Part shown: positions 26,147-33,476 of the stretch, one piece after another
Numbering within the stretch: the stretch's first letter is position 1
Layout of the letters: every line of letters begins with the position of its first letter
Virus record (IMG/VR): IMGVR_UViG_3300017727_004934
Coordinates: 1 to 46,510 of that record
DNA length: 46,510 bases
Strand: one strand, 5' to 3'
From: a virus
Notes under the pieces: model-generated
Database searches by the model: none
What the model was told of the DNA's origin: nothing
Seen by the model: the letters and a program-made list of their open reading frames with translations, nothing else
Program-made: the position numbers and the translations under genes

Positions 26147-26701
26147 ATGGTAATGACAAAATCAAATAATGATCAGATATATTTTATTGCTATTACTATT
26201 ACATTATTACTATTAACTTTAATTTTTGTAATAAATAAGGCATCTAATAAAGTAGATCAACTACAACATGAGTTAGATATTAATAATACGTTAATTGACA
26301 GTTTAAAACATGAAATAGACACACTAATGTGGGAACAAGAAATGTTTGATTATAATCATAATACCTCTCATTTATTGTCAGCACTTATGTTTGTTGAATC
26401 AAGTTATGATGACTCAGCTTATAATGCTAATGAAGATGCTGTTGGGTGTTTACAGATTAGAAAATGTATGGTTAATGATGTTAATAGGATATTACGTAAA
26501 CAAAAATCATTAATAAGATATTCTTACGATGATAGATGGATGAGACATAAATCAATACAAATGTTTGATATTTATTGTAAACATTATAATTTAAATACAT
26601 CTGAAGAAATAGCTAGATGTTGGAATGGTGGACCTAAAGGAATGCAGAATAAAATGACTGTAGGTTATTGGAAAAAAGTTGAAAATAGATTAGATATATG
26701 A
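26147..26701 (+). CDS. Membrane-anchored lysozyme/transglycosylase-like protein
   Basis: A 184-aa protein. Residues about 10-31 form a transmembrane segment (IYFIAITITLLLLTLIFVI), residues about 32-62 a short coiled coil (LQHELDINNTLIDSLKHEID), and the rest is a lysozyme-like domain. LLSALMFVESSYDDSAYN carries the catalytic Glu in the SLT-like E-S-S context, DAVGCLQIRK follows as the GLxQI motif, and IARCWNGGPKG matches the AYNxGxxxV region. It would cut peptidoglycan from the periplasmic face as a signal-anchored endolysin. The N-terminal anchor is the main oddity. Confidence 0.8.
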   Translation: MVMTKSNNDQIYFIAITITLLLLTLIFVINKASNKVDQLQHELDINNTLIDSLKHEIDTLMWEQEMFDYNHNTSHLLSALMFVESSYDDSAYNANEDAVGCLQIRKCMVNDVNRILRKQKSLIRYSYDDRWMRHKSIQMFDIYCKHYNLNTSEEIARCWNGGPKGMQNKMTVGYWKKVENRLDI

Positions 26702-26883
26702 TGAATTCTATAGATCATTTAAGATATATATTCCATGAAATGGATGGAGAATTAGCTTCTAGTATAGAAAAAAATTCACCTGGTGGTTTAAAAACCTTAT
26801 GTCAATTATATGCTTTACAATTACAATTAGAAAAAGAAAGATATACAACCTCAAGTAAACATATATCAGAATATCTTGCTTAA
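26698..26883 (+). CDS. Small hypothetical protein
   Basis: A 61-aa soluble helical protein (start ATGATG at 26698 or 26701, overlapping the lysozyme stop). It has no Cys or membrane segment and no known family. It could be co-expressed with the lysozyme-like gene. Confidence 0.6.
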   Translation: MMNSIDHLRYIFHEMDGELASSIEKNSPGGLKTLCQLYALQLQLEKERYTTSSKHISEYLA

Positions 26884-26926
26884 TAATATAAAGTAATAAA
26901 TAATTTAATAATTTATGCAAAAATAT

Positions 26927-26957
26927 TTGGAGAAGCCAAATATCTTTCGTATATTTA
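26927..26957 (+). promoter_or_regulatory. Promoter with overlapping inverted repeat
   Basis: TTG at 26927-26929, TATATTTA at 26950-26957, spacing 20 nt. Arms ATATTTGG (26923-26930) and CCAAATAT (26936-26943) are perfect complements around a 5-nt loop. AAA (26919-26921) with TTT (26945-26947) extends the stem beyond one mismatch. It drives the 42-aa gene at 26973. Confidence 0.78.
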
Positions 26958-26972
26958 CGTATAAATAAAGAT

Positions 26973-27101
26973 ATGAACAACGAAGAACTATATAGAAAAT
27001 TACGAGCAATACAAGAATTACTTGATGAAGATGTACGTGAAGCTAAACGTGAATTAGAATATTTAATTCAAGAAGTACACGGAGTTACAAAAACAAGATA
27101 A
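26973..27101 (+). CDS. Small helical protein behind strong promoter
   Basis: A 42-aa highly charged protein: MNNEELYRKLRAIQELLDED followed by VREAKRELEYLIQEV, a probable single coiled-coil helix. It lies alone between two strong promoters, 15 nt after the first -7 element, which supports a real product despite its size. Function unknown. Confidence 0.6.
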   Translation: MNNEELYRKLRAIQELLDEDVREAKRELEYLIQEVHGVTKTR

Positions 27102-27110
27102 AGATTTATG

Positions 27111-27150
27111 CGAAGATATTTGGTTCCCTGAAATATCTTTCGTATATTTA
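27111..27150 (+). promoter_or_regulatory. Promoter with 11-bp inverted repeat spanning -33 to -7
   Basis: TTG at 27120-27122, TATATTTA at 27143-27150. Left arm CGAAGATATTT (27111-27121) pairs with AAATATCTTTCG (27131-27142) with only one bulged T; loop GGTTCCCTG. It drives the 236-aa gene at 27201 through a leader with a small hairpin. Confidence 0.82.
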
Positions 27151-27155
27151 CCACA

Positions 27156-27189
27156 TAAATAAGGGCGTAAAGCCAAGTATAAATTAAAA
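27156..27189 (+). repeat. 34-nt leader repeat, copy 1
   Basis: Identical to 27965-27998. It holds a small hairpin GGC-GTAAA-GCC (27164-27174). It lies between the promoter and the A-rich ribosome-binding stretch AATAAAGG before the ATG at 27201, so it is the 5' untranslated region. Confidence 0.8.
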
Positions 27190-27200
27190 AAATAAAGGTT

Positions 27201-27911
27201 ATGTTAGAGCAATTAGAATTATTCCAAGTATTAAATGATGAACAACAAAATGAAGTTAATAGATTTGTAGAAAGACAACAACACTATGTAACAGATAGAA
27301 TAGAAAGCATGAAGAAAACGGTAGAAATGCTTAAAGAAGCTGGATTTAAACAAGGTGAAAATTTTTCATGTACTTATGCAGTTGATAAAGAAACATCTGA
27401 AAGATTATTTGGGTATGGTGATAATCATTTTAAAACTGAAGTAACATTTAATACTATAAGTGGTGGTGTTTATTTAAAACATAAAAGATTTTATGCTGGT
27501 AAGTTAACAGCTGATAACTCATCTGTTAGTAAAGCAGGTGATAAATTAGAGTGTTCTAGAATAACTCCACAATATAGAGCTTATAAACCATCTACATTAT
27601 TAGTTAAATTAAATGAACATAACGAAGATCAACAATGGAGATATGATAATTATGTTAAGAAAAATAATATGTTAGAATATACTCTTGATAAGTATTCAAA
27701 ATTATACCCAAACGCTACTGTGCAAACAGGATCTGGATATGCTGGTAATCGTTCATTCTCAACAGTTTTAGTTTCATTTGAAAGTGGTAGTTGGGTTGAG
27801 TTTAAATTAGGATTTAGACAAGATGAAGAATATATGTTTAAAAAATTTGATGCTACTGTTGATGCATTAAAAGGTATGGATTTATTAAATCATTTTAACA
27901 AACAATCATAA
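27201..27911 (+). CDS. Hypothetical protein behind strong promoter
   Basis: A 236-aa soluble protein with no recognised family. The N-terminal third is helical (FVERQQHYVTDRIESMKKTV), and the remainder reads as beta-rich with Tyr/Gly-rich stretches (QTGSGYAGNRSFSTVLVSFE). There is no signal peptide. A strong dedicated promoter and leader suggest high early expression, as for host-takeover proteins; this is inference. The next promoter starts 9 nt after its stop. Confidence 0.7.
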   Translation: MLEQLELFQVLNDEQQNEVNRFVERQQHYVTDRIESMKKTVEMLKEAGFKQGENFSCTYAVDKETSERLFGYGDNHFKTEVTFNTISGGVYLKHKRFYAGKLTADNSSVSKAGDKLECSRITPQYRAYKPSTLLVKLNEHNEDQQWRYDNYVKKNNMLEYTLDKYSKLYPNATVQTGSGYAGNRSFSTVLVSFESGSWVEFKLGFRQDEEYMFKKFDATVDALKGMDLLNHFNKQS

Positions 27912-27919
27912 GGTAATTG

Positions 27920-27959
27920 CGAAAGGGGTTGGATACCTGAGATCCCTTTCGTATATTTA
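27920..27959 (+). promoter_or_regulatory. Promoter with inverted repeat spanning -33 to -7
   Basis: TTG at 27929-27931, TATATTTA at 27952-27959. Left arm CGAAAGGGG (27920-27928) pairs with TCCCTTTCG (27943-27951), one pair being G.T; T27929-A27942 extends it. Loop region GGATACCTGA. The arms differ from the 27111 copy but remain complementary. Confidence 0.82.
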
Positions 27960-27964
27960 CGGAG

Positions 27965-27998
27965 TAAATAAGGGCGTAAAGCCAAGTATAAATTAAAA
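27965..27998 (+). repeat. 34-nt leader repeat, copy 2
   Basis: Exact copy of 27156-27189, with hairpin GGC-GTAAA-GCC at 27973-27983. It forms the 5' leader of the 52-aa gene at 28012. Confidence 0.8.
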
Positions 27999-28011
27999 TT
28001 AAATAAAAGTT

Positions 28012-28170
28012 ATGAGTGAAAAAAGATTAAAAGAATTACAAGATGAAATTGCTAGATTAAAAGAAATAGATAGACAAATATCTGAAAGAGTAGATAAAGA
28101 AGCAGATGATTCTATAGTAATAGAATGTAGTGCAGATTTAGATTTAGCAATGCAATATGAAAGCGAATAA
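28012..28170 (+). CDS. Small coiled-coil-like protein
   Basis: A 52-aa charged protein: MSEKRLKELQDEIARLKEID and then RQISERVDKEADD, a coiled-coil heptad pattern, with an acidic end. It is first in the transcript from the promoter at 27920-27959. Function unknown. Confidence 0.62.
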   Translation: MSEKRLKELQDEIARLKEIDRQISERVDKEADDSIVIECSADLDLAMQYESE

Positions 28171-28189
28171 TAATTAAAAAATAAAGGTT

Positions 28190-28378
28190 ATGTCAAAAAT
28201 TAGAGTAAATACAAAAAATAGTAAAGTAATTAATGAAACATTATTTATTGATTTAATAAAATTAAATTCATTAAAAAAGAAACAAAGAGAAAATGTTAAC
28301 GATGGAAGTAGTATTGTTCATCCTATGTTAGGGAGAATGGTATCATATGAAGGTGAATTTATCAGAATTAATAAATAA
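28190..28378 (+). CDS. Small hypothetical protein
   Basis: A 62-aa basic soluble protein preceded by AATAAAGGTT, the same ribosome-binding stretch as the neighbouring promoter-driven genes. It has no recognised domain and is likely co-transcribed with the 52-aa gene. Confidence 0.6.
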   Translation: MSKIRVNTKNSKVINETLFIDLIKLNSLKKKQRENVNDGSSIVHPMLGRMVSYEGEFIRINK

Positions 28379-28391
28379 TAAAATAAAAAAA

Positions 28392-28814
28392 ATGGAAAAA
28401 TTTAAATCAAGTTATAGAAATGTATATGCAAATAAAATCCCATATACTCAAGAACAATTAAATGAAAGGTTTACTTATGAAGACGGTAAATTATATCATA
28501 AAAATTACAGAGATAGAGTATCTAGAGGGACAGATTTTGAAGGAGTTGAAGCAGGTAACACTGGATTAGGTGGTAGAAGTCAAGTAAAAATTAATTATAA
28601 TTTATATTATAGAAGTAGATTAATTTGGAAAATGTTAAATGGTAATGATGCCAATGGAGTAGTTGATCATATTAATAATGATTGTACTAATGATAGAATT
28701 GAGAATTTAAGAGATATTTCTCAAAGAGATAATAGATGGGAAGGAAAGACAATCGCTGACAAATTATCTGGAGGAAATTGGTCAGAAGTAAAAATGATGT
28801 GGCAAAGTAATTAA
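28392..28814 (+). CDS. HNH endonuclease-like protein
   Basis: A 140-aa protein. GVVDHINNDCTNDRIENLRD is the HNH_3-type core: Asp-His, then Asn, then N-R-x-E-N-L. An upstream RSRLIWKMLNG segment matches the family. Such proteins are often free-standing homing endonucleases in T4-like phages; others act on host DNA. The ATG at 28392 is preferred to the frame start at 28347, which overlaps the previous gene. Confidence 0.82.
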   Translation: MEKFKSSYRNVYANKIPYTQEQLNERFTYEDGKLYHKNYRDRVSRGTDFEGVEAGNTGLGGRSQVKINYNLYYRSRLIWKMLNGNDANGVVDHINNDCTNDRIENLRDISQRDNRWEGKTIADKLSGGNWSEVKMMWQSN

Positions 28815-28836
28815 TAAATAAAAAAAAATAAAGGTT

Positions 28837-29277
28837 ATGGTTAAAGCAAAAAGATTAGTACTTACAAATGAGTGGGTTGAAATAAAAGAAATGTTCGAAG
28901 CAAACACTAATGGTTGTGAAGATTATGGTAAAAATTTCGAAATTGGAGGTAAATTAGATATTTTAACTAGATCGTTTTTAGATAGATTAGGTGAAATTAC
29001 AACACATAAAGGTTATTATTGTGTAATTGATGGTGTTAAAATGAATTTATGGAAAGAAAGATTATGGTCTGTAGTTGAAAATGCAGGTTTATTAGCTCCA
29101 ATAGCTTGGAAAATTGATAAAGCAACTCAGGATGAAATTGATAGAAAAGTAGAGTTAGAAGAAGCTAAATGGGATGATGAGTTTGATGAATTAGATGATT
29201 ATGAACCAACAGATGAAGAATTAAGAGAAACTGAAGAACCAGAATTTAATAATATTAATTTAATAGAAATAGAATAA
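28837..29277 (+). CDS. Hypothetical acidic protein
   Basis: A 146-aa protein with an alpha/beta N-terminal part (LVLTNEWVEIKEMFEANTNG) and a strongly acidic C-terminal 40 residues rich in Asp and Glu. It has the AATAAAGGTT ribosome-binding stretch seen before other genes of this block. The acidic tail could mimic DNA; function unknown. Confidence 0.65.
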   Translation: MVKAKRLVLTNEWVEIKEMFEANTNGCEDYGKNFEIGGKLDILTRSFLDRLGEITTHKGYYCVIDGVKMNLWKERLWSVVENAGLLAPIAWKIDKATQDEIDRKVELEEAKWDDEFDELDDYEPTDEELRETEEPEFNNINLIEIE

Positions 29278-29278
29278 T

Positions 29279-29425
29279 ATGTACGATGACTTTCAAGTAG
29301 TAACACAAGGAGATAGTTTTTTAATGGGATTATCTTATTATAGTAAGAATGATGTAGCTGAAGAAGATTGGGCTGAATTAAATCTTTATTTAGGTTTTGT
29401 AAGATTAACATGGAGAAAATTTTAA
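29279..29425 (+). CDS. Small hypothetical protein
   Basis: A 48-aa ORF starting 1 nt after the previous stop and ending 1 nt before the next start. It begins MYDDFQVVTQGDSFLMGLSY and ends in WRKF. Tight spacing on both sides is the main support. Confidence 0.55.
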   Translation: MYDDFQVVTQGDSFLMGLSYYSKNDVAEEDWAELNLYLGFVRLTWRKF

Positions 29426-29426
29426 T

Positions 29427-29774
29427 ATGAAATATTACGATTTATTTTTAGGTTGTTTTTGGTTTTTAATAGCCCACATATTAACTTTTTACCAATTAAA
29501 TGGTCAATTTATTTGGAAATCATTTCAAAAATATGAATGGGCAGTTGCTTTATTTGGTGGAATATTATCATTTGCTTATATTTGGGGAACTAAATATACT
29601 GTTAGTGGATTTGGTGATTTACTATGGCCTGCTAGATTTATTGGGTTTGGTGTAGGTATGATAATATATGCTATTGGAGTAAGTCATTATTTTAATGAAG
29701 GTATATCCTTAAAAACAATGGTTAGTTTAGGGTTATGTTTAGTATTAATATCAATTCAAGTTTTTTGGAAATGA
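29427..29774 (+). CDS. Four-helix integral membrane protein (DMT-like)
   Basis: A 115-aa protein with four predicted membrane helices at about residues 6-24, 37-54, 66-84 and 93-113. It resembles small multidrug or EamA-type membrane proteins in size and layout. A transport role is possible, but no signature residues are clear. It overlaps the next gene by 4 nt (ATGA). Confidence 0.68.
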   Translation: MKYYDLFLGCFWFLIAHILTFYQLNGQFIWKSFQKYEWAVALFGGILSFAYIWGTKYTVSGFGDLLWPARFIGFGVGMIIYAIGVSHYFNEGISLKTMVSLGLCLVLISIQVFWK

Positions 29775-29992
29775 TAGGAATAGATTATATAAAATATGTT
29801 GGTGATAAAGGTTATATTGTTAAGCGGGAAATGTCTAAACATAGGTTTGTAGAAAATAATCAAATAAGAATGGATTGGGTAGCAGGATATAGAGATTATA
29901 TGGATTATGATCATGTTTTACAAAGTGATGATAAATTCTTTTTTTGTCAAACTATACAAGAAGCAGAAATAATAAAAGATAAAGATGACTAA
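29771..29992 (+). CDS. Small hypothetical protein
   Basis: A 73-aa aromatic-rich soluble protein (WVAGYRDYMDYDHVL). The ATG at 29771 overlaps the membrane-protein stop. Its end overlaps the cytidylyltransferase start by 8 nt. No family is recognised. Confidence 0.58.
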   Translation: MIGIDYIKYVGDKGYIVKREMSKHRFVENNQIRMDWVAGYRDYMDYDHVLQSDDKFFFCQTIQEAEIIKDKDD

Positions 29993-30647
29993 AATAGCTT
30001 GTTTTATACCTATAAAAAATAATAGTAGTAGAGTACCTAATAAAAACCTTCGTTTACTTAGGGGCATACCTTTATATAGATATGCTTTAGATACAGTAAT
30101 CAATTCAAAAGTTTTTGATGATGTATTTATAGATACAGATTCAGAAGATGTAAAAAATTATTGCATAGAAAAAAATATTAATATAATAGATAGAGACCCA
30201 AAATTATTAAAAGATAGTGCTAATGGTAATGATCTACTAGAACATTGGGTTGATATTAAACCTAATTATGATGTTTATTTTCAGGTTTTTGTTACATCTC
30301 CATTTTTAACATCTAATACTTTAAAGGATTGTGTAAATATTATGAAAACAAATTCTTTAGGGGATTCTGTATTTACAGTTATTGAAGATTATACTTGGTA
30401 TTGGTTTAATGGAAAACCTGTAAATTATAATCCAAAATTACTCCCACGAAGTCAAGATGCTAAACCAATAATAAAAGAAACAACAAGTTTATATGGTATT
30501 AGTAAAGAAGGATTTAATAAAACAAAATCTAGAATAGGAGAATCCCCCCAGATTTATGTGGTAGATGAAATAGAAGGTACTGATATTGATACTGAATTTG
30601 ATTTTACTATGGCTAAATTAATAGCTGAACATTGTATAATAAGTTAA
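29985..30647 (+). CDS. Nucleotidyltransferase, acylneuraminate cytidylyltransferase-like
   Basis: A 220-aa enzyme expected to couple a sugar acid or sugar phosphate to CTP. FIPIKNNSSRVPNKNLRLLR is the P-loop-like nucleotide site (usual form R.GSKR/SxRxPxKN). VFIDTDSEDVKNYC, DVYFQVFVTSPFLTS and GTDIDTEFDF follow the NeuA/KdsB-type order, with the Asp pair for Mg2+ near the end. It starts the second glycan block, and the next gene can supply a heptose or Kdo-like precursor. Confidence 0.85.
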   Translation: MTKIACFIPIKNNSSRVPNKNLRLLRGIPLYRYALDTVINSKVFDDVFIDTDSEDVKNYCIEKNINIIDRDPKLLKDSANGNDLLEHWVDIKPNYDVYFQVFVTSPFLTSNTLKDCVNIMKTNSLGDSVFTVIEDYTWYWFNGKPVNYNPKLLPRSQDAKPIIKETTSLYGISKEGFNKTKSRIGESPQIYVVDEIEGTDIDTEFDFTMAKLIAEHCIIS

Positions 30648-30657
30648 AAAATTAAAG

Positions 30658-31638
30658 ATGAATATTGAAAATATAGGACATAGGTTTACTAAAATAGTAA
30701 ATACTTCTGAATGGGAAGAATTGCAAAATAAATATAATAAATGTAATGATATTTATGTATTAGGACATGGAGGTAATATGGGTATTGCTGATCACACAGC
30801 AGTTGATATGACAAGATTATCAAATGGTACTAAAAATGCTATATGTCCCGGTAGTTGTGTTGTAGCAACCTCTTTAATAAATGATACAGATTTTACACAA
30901 TGGATGGTAGCATGGTTACAACAGAGAACCTCTACTAGAACTAAAGATCAAATGAAAAGATCATTAGTATATGGTATTTCTTCTTCAGGTACATCTAAAG
31001 ATGTAATAAAAGCATTACAATGGGCTTCTGATAATGGTATGGAAACCTGCTTACTAACAGCTAAACCCATTTCAAATAAAATAAAAGGATTAACCCAAGT
31101 GATATTAGGAGTAGATTATTACCATACAGCTGAATGTTTAAGTTTATTATTACAATATCAATTAACCCATGGCTCTGGTAATGAATGTCCTCCAATAGGT
31201 CAAAATAATCCTGAAGATTTAAAGGGATTAAATTGGCAAAAAGGTATTCGTAAACATTCTTACCCAGATGAACAAATAAATTTAGGTATTGATTTTGATG
31301 GTGTTATTCATAAAAATAGTAAAGGATTTTTTGATGGTACTATATATGATGAACCTATTGAAGGAACTAAGGAAGCACTTAAAAAACTATCGGATAAATA
31401 TACATTAATATGTTATACAGCTAAAGCAAAATCAGATAGAGGATTAGTAAATGGTAAAACAGGAACGGAATTAGTTTGGGAATGGTTAGATAAACATAAC
31501 TTTTCAAAATATATTTCTAAGGTTACAGCTGAAAAACCAAGAGCAGTTGCTTATATTGATGATAAAAATATTAGATTTAACAATTGGGAATCATGTTTTA
31601 GGGATTTAAATAAATTAAATATATTAGATAATGGATAG
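30658..31638 (+). CDS. Fusion: GmhA-like SIS isomerase plus HAD phosphatase-like domain
   Basis: A 326-aa protein. Residues 1 to about 180 match phosphoheptose isomerase-type SIS domains: IYVLGHGGNMGIADHTAVDM, SLINDTDFTQW, and VYGISSSGTSKDVIKALQWA. Residues about 200-326 form a HAD-like domain: INLGIDFDGVIHK has the D-x-D nucleophile pair, and AVAYIDDKNIRF is the terminal acidic motif. In LPS heptose synthesis these are separate proteins (GmhA, GmhB). The fusion may therefore do two steps toward an activated heptose. A Kdo-type KdsD/KdsC pair is the alternative. Confidence 0.83.
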   Translation: MNIENIGHRFTKIVNTSEWEELQNKYNKCNDIYVLGHGGNMGIADHTAVDMTRLSNGTKNAICPGSCVVATSLINDTDFTQWMVAWLQQRTSTRTKDQMKRSLVYGISSSGTSKDVIKALQWASDNGMETCLLTAKPISNKIKGLTQVILGVDYYHTAECLSLLLQYQLTHGSGNECPPIGQNNPEDLKGLNWQKGIRKHSYPDEQINLGIDFDGVIHKNSKGFFDGTIYDEPIEGTKEALKKLSDKYTLICYTAKAKSDRGLVNGKTGTELVWEWLDKHNFSKYISKVTAEKPRAVAYIDDKNIRFNNWESCFRDLNKLNILDNG

Positions 31639-32308
31639 ATCTGTATTAGTAGTATATTCTTGTTATAATCCTCCTTCATCTTTATTAGATAGTATTCAAA
31701 GTGTATATAGTAAAGTTATAAATATTAATCATTTTCGTATTGCAATAGTATGTGTAGATAATGATAGTAATATATTAACAACTTATGATATAATAAAAAG
31801 TAAATTTCCTGATGTAGAAATAATATTTAACAAAAACAAAAATTATGAATGGGGAGCTTATAAATATGCTCATGATAATTTTCCATATTATGATTTTTAC
31901 TTTTGCTTACAAGATACAATTATTTTTGAAAAACCATTTGATATTGATTTGATAGAAGATAATTCTCCTTATACTATATTCCATTCTGGAGGATTTAAAC
32001 TTATGGGAAGAGGTTTTTCATCTCAAGATTTATTAAATCATAAAATGTTTAAACAAAATATAAATTTTGATGATATGGTAAATGAAGATTTTATTTTATG
32101 CCAACATAATACTTTGTTAATAACAAGATCTGATTTAAGTAAATTATTTAAATTTTTAATTAATCCCCCAACCAATAAAATAGAAACAGAAATGTATGAA
32201 AGAATATTTGGAGCTTACTTTGATAAAACTAAACATAAAAGGAGGGTTCTTAATCCCTATATAAAAAAAATAGATAGAGAAGATAGAATATTTATAACTA
32301 AAAAATAA
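31631..32308 (+). CDS. Putative glycosyltransferase (GT-A-like)
   Basis: A 225-aa protein: VLVVYSCYNPPSSLLDSIQS start, CVDNDSN, NKNKNYEWGAYKYAHDN, and YYDFYFCLQDTIIF (a Q-D at the D-x-D place). The pattern recalls GT2-like enzymes that act on surface sugars. It overlaps the fusion gene by 8 nt. Confidence is limited because the canonical D-x-D is not clear. Confidence 0.6.
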   Translation: MDRSVLVVYSCYNPPSSLLDSIQSVYSKVININHFRIAIVCVDNDSNILTTYDIIKSKFPDVEIIFNKNKNYEWGAYKYAHDNFPYYDFYFCLQDTIIFEKPFDIDLIEDNSPYTIFHSGGFKLMGRGFSSQDLLNHKMFKQNINFDDMVNEDFILCQHNTLLITRSDLSKLFKFLINPPTNKIETEMYERIFGAYFDKTKHKRRVLNPYIKKIDREDRIFITKK

Positions 32309-32314
32309 CAAATT

Positions 32315-32602
32315 ATGGAAAATTTTAATAACTTTTTTAACAACTATGAAAAAAATGAAATCACAAACGAAGAATTAGTTAGGTTGGCTAATGAAAATAC
32401 TTTTAGTATATTAATGGGAAAAATTACAATAGAAGAATTATTTGAACAAGATATTGATATACCCCTATTAGTTGACCCATCTGAAAAATCATTGTCAAAT
32501 GAAAAAAAGAGAGAAATTTTAGAGGGGATGATTGAATATTATACTGAAGGAGAAGAATATGAAAAATGTAGTGAATTAGTAAAGCTAAAAAATAAATTAT
32601 AA
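32315..32602 (+). CDS. Small phage protein with UVR-like C-terminal motif
   Basis: A 95-aa acidic helical protein. Its end (YYTEGEEYEKCSELVKLKNK) closely matches the end of the 105-aa protein at 22147, so the two are probably distant paralogues sharing a UVR-type helical hairpin. Function unknown. Confidence 0.65.
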   Translation: MENFNNFFNNYEKNEITNEELVRLANENTFSILMGKITIEELFEQDIDIPLLVDPSEKSLSNEKKREILEGMIEYYTEGEEYEKCSELVKLKNKL

Positions 32603-32603
32603 A

Positions 32604-32864
32604 ATGGATAAAAAGATAACAAATTGCATTTGGGATAATTGTTCTAAACAAATTATCGAAGGTTATGTTTATGTTAAGATGGATGATATAATTAAATTAA
32701 ACATTAAAGAAAATAATTTAGAAGTTAAAGATAATGATATAACTATGGATACAGTAGCTAATTATTTAGTTAATGAAGGATGGATTTTTGAAAGAAACCC
32801 AAGTACAGGTGAAATTTGGAAAAGAAAACCAGGTGATATACATAATAGAGAATTAATAAATTAA
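32604..32864 (+). CDS. Hypothetical protein
   Basis: An 86-aa soluble protein with a short CIWDNC motif near the N-terminus and an ERNPSTGEIWKRKPGD C-terminus. It begins 1 nt after the previous gene. No family recognised. Confidence 0.6.
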   Translation: MDKKITNCIWDNCSKQIIEGYVYVKMDDIIKLNIKENNLEVKDNDITMDTVANYLVNEGWIFERNPSTGEIWKRKPGDIHNRELIN

Positions 32865-32870
32865 AAACTT

Positions 32871-33092
32871 ATGACTAATACAAACACAAAACCCTTATTT
32901 TCGAATTTAAATATGAATCCTGCTAGGGGTGAAAATGAAACATATGAAGAATATGTTATTAGAAGAAAAAAAGTAAATTTTATTCTAAAAAGATATAGAC
33001 AAGCAGGTAGAGAAGTATTTAAATCAGTATTTCCTGAAGGGGTTACAATTGAAGGAATGGATAATATAATTAAAGATACTCAAAATGGCTAG
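32871..33092 (+). CDS. Hypothetical protein
   Basis: A 73-aa basic protein with an Arg/Lys-rich centre (YVIRRKKVNFILKRYRQAGR), suggesting nucleic-acid contact. Its 3' end overlaps the next gene by 8 nt. No family recognised. Confidence 0.6.
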   Translation: MTNTNTKPLFSNLNMNPARGENETYEEYVIRRKKVNFILKRYRQAGREVFKSVFPEGVTIEGMDNIIKDTQNG

Positions 33093-33462
33093 TAAAAAGT
33101 ACGATAAACGTAGAGCTTTATTTTGTAAATTATTAGGTGAAAGTAAAACTTACAAAGGTTATTATAAATACTTAGTTACAATAGGTGAAAAAGATGGTAC
33201 TATTCATAAACAACCTGTATATGGGAGAGACATGCAGACAGCTTTAAATAGATTAATTAATAAAGAATTAACTGTTAAAGTTGAAAAAAAGTTAGAAACT
33301 AATACTGGTTGGATATTTTTAGCATGGTTAGTAGCTATGGTGGCACCAACATTTTTAATCGATTATAATAGTCCTTGGTTTTTATTATTTGTATTTGGAT
33401 CTATTGTTGTGTTATCAATAGTTGCTGTTTGGTGGTATAGTTATGTAAATAGAGGAGAGTAA
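33085..33462 (+). CDS. Hypothetical membrane protein
   Basis: A 125-aa protein with a basic soluble N-terminal half and two C-terminal membrane helices at about residues 74-91 and 98-117, joined by a short turn (DYNSP). The hairpin arrangement would put both ends in the cytoplasm. Function unknown. Confidence 0.65.
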   Translation: MASKKYDKRRALFCKLLGESKTYKGYYKYLVTIGEKDGTIHKQPVYGRDMQTALNRLINKELTVKVEKKLETNTGWIFLAWLVAMVAPTFLIDYNSPWFLLFVFGSIVVLSIVAVWWYSYVNRGE

Positions 33463-33476
33463 TAGTTATAAATAAA

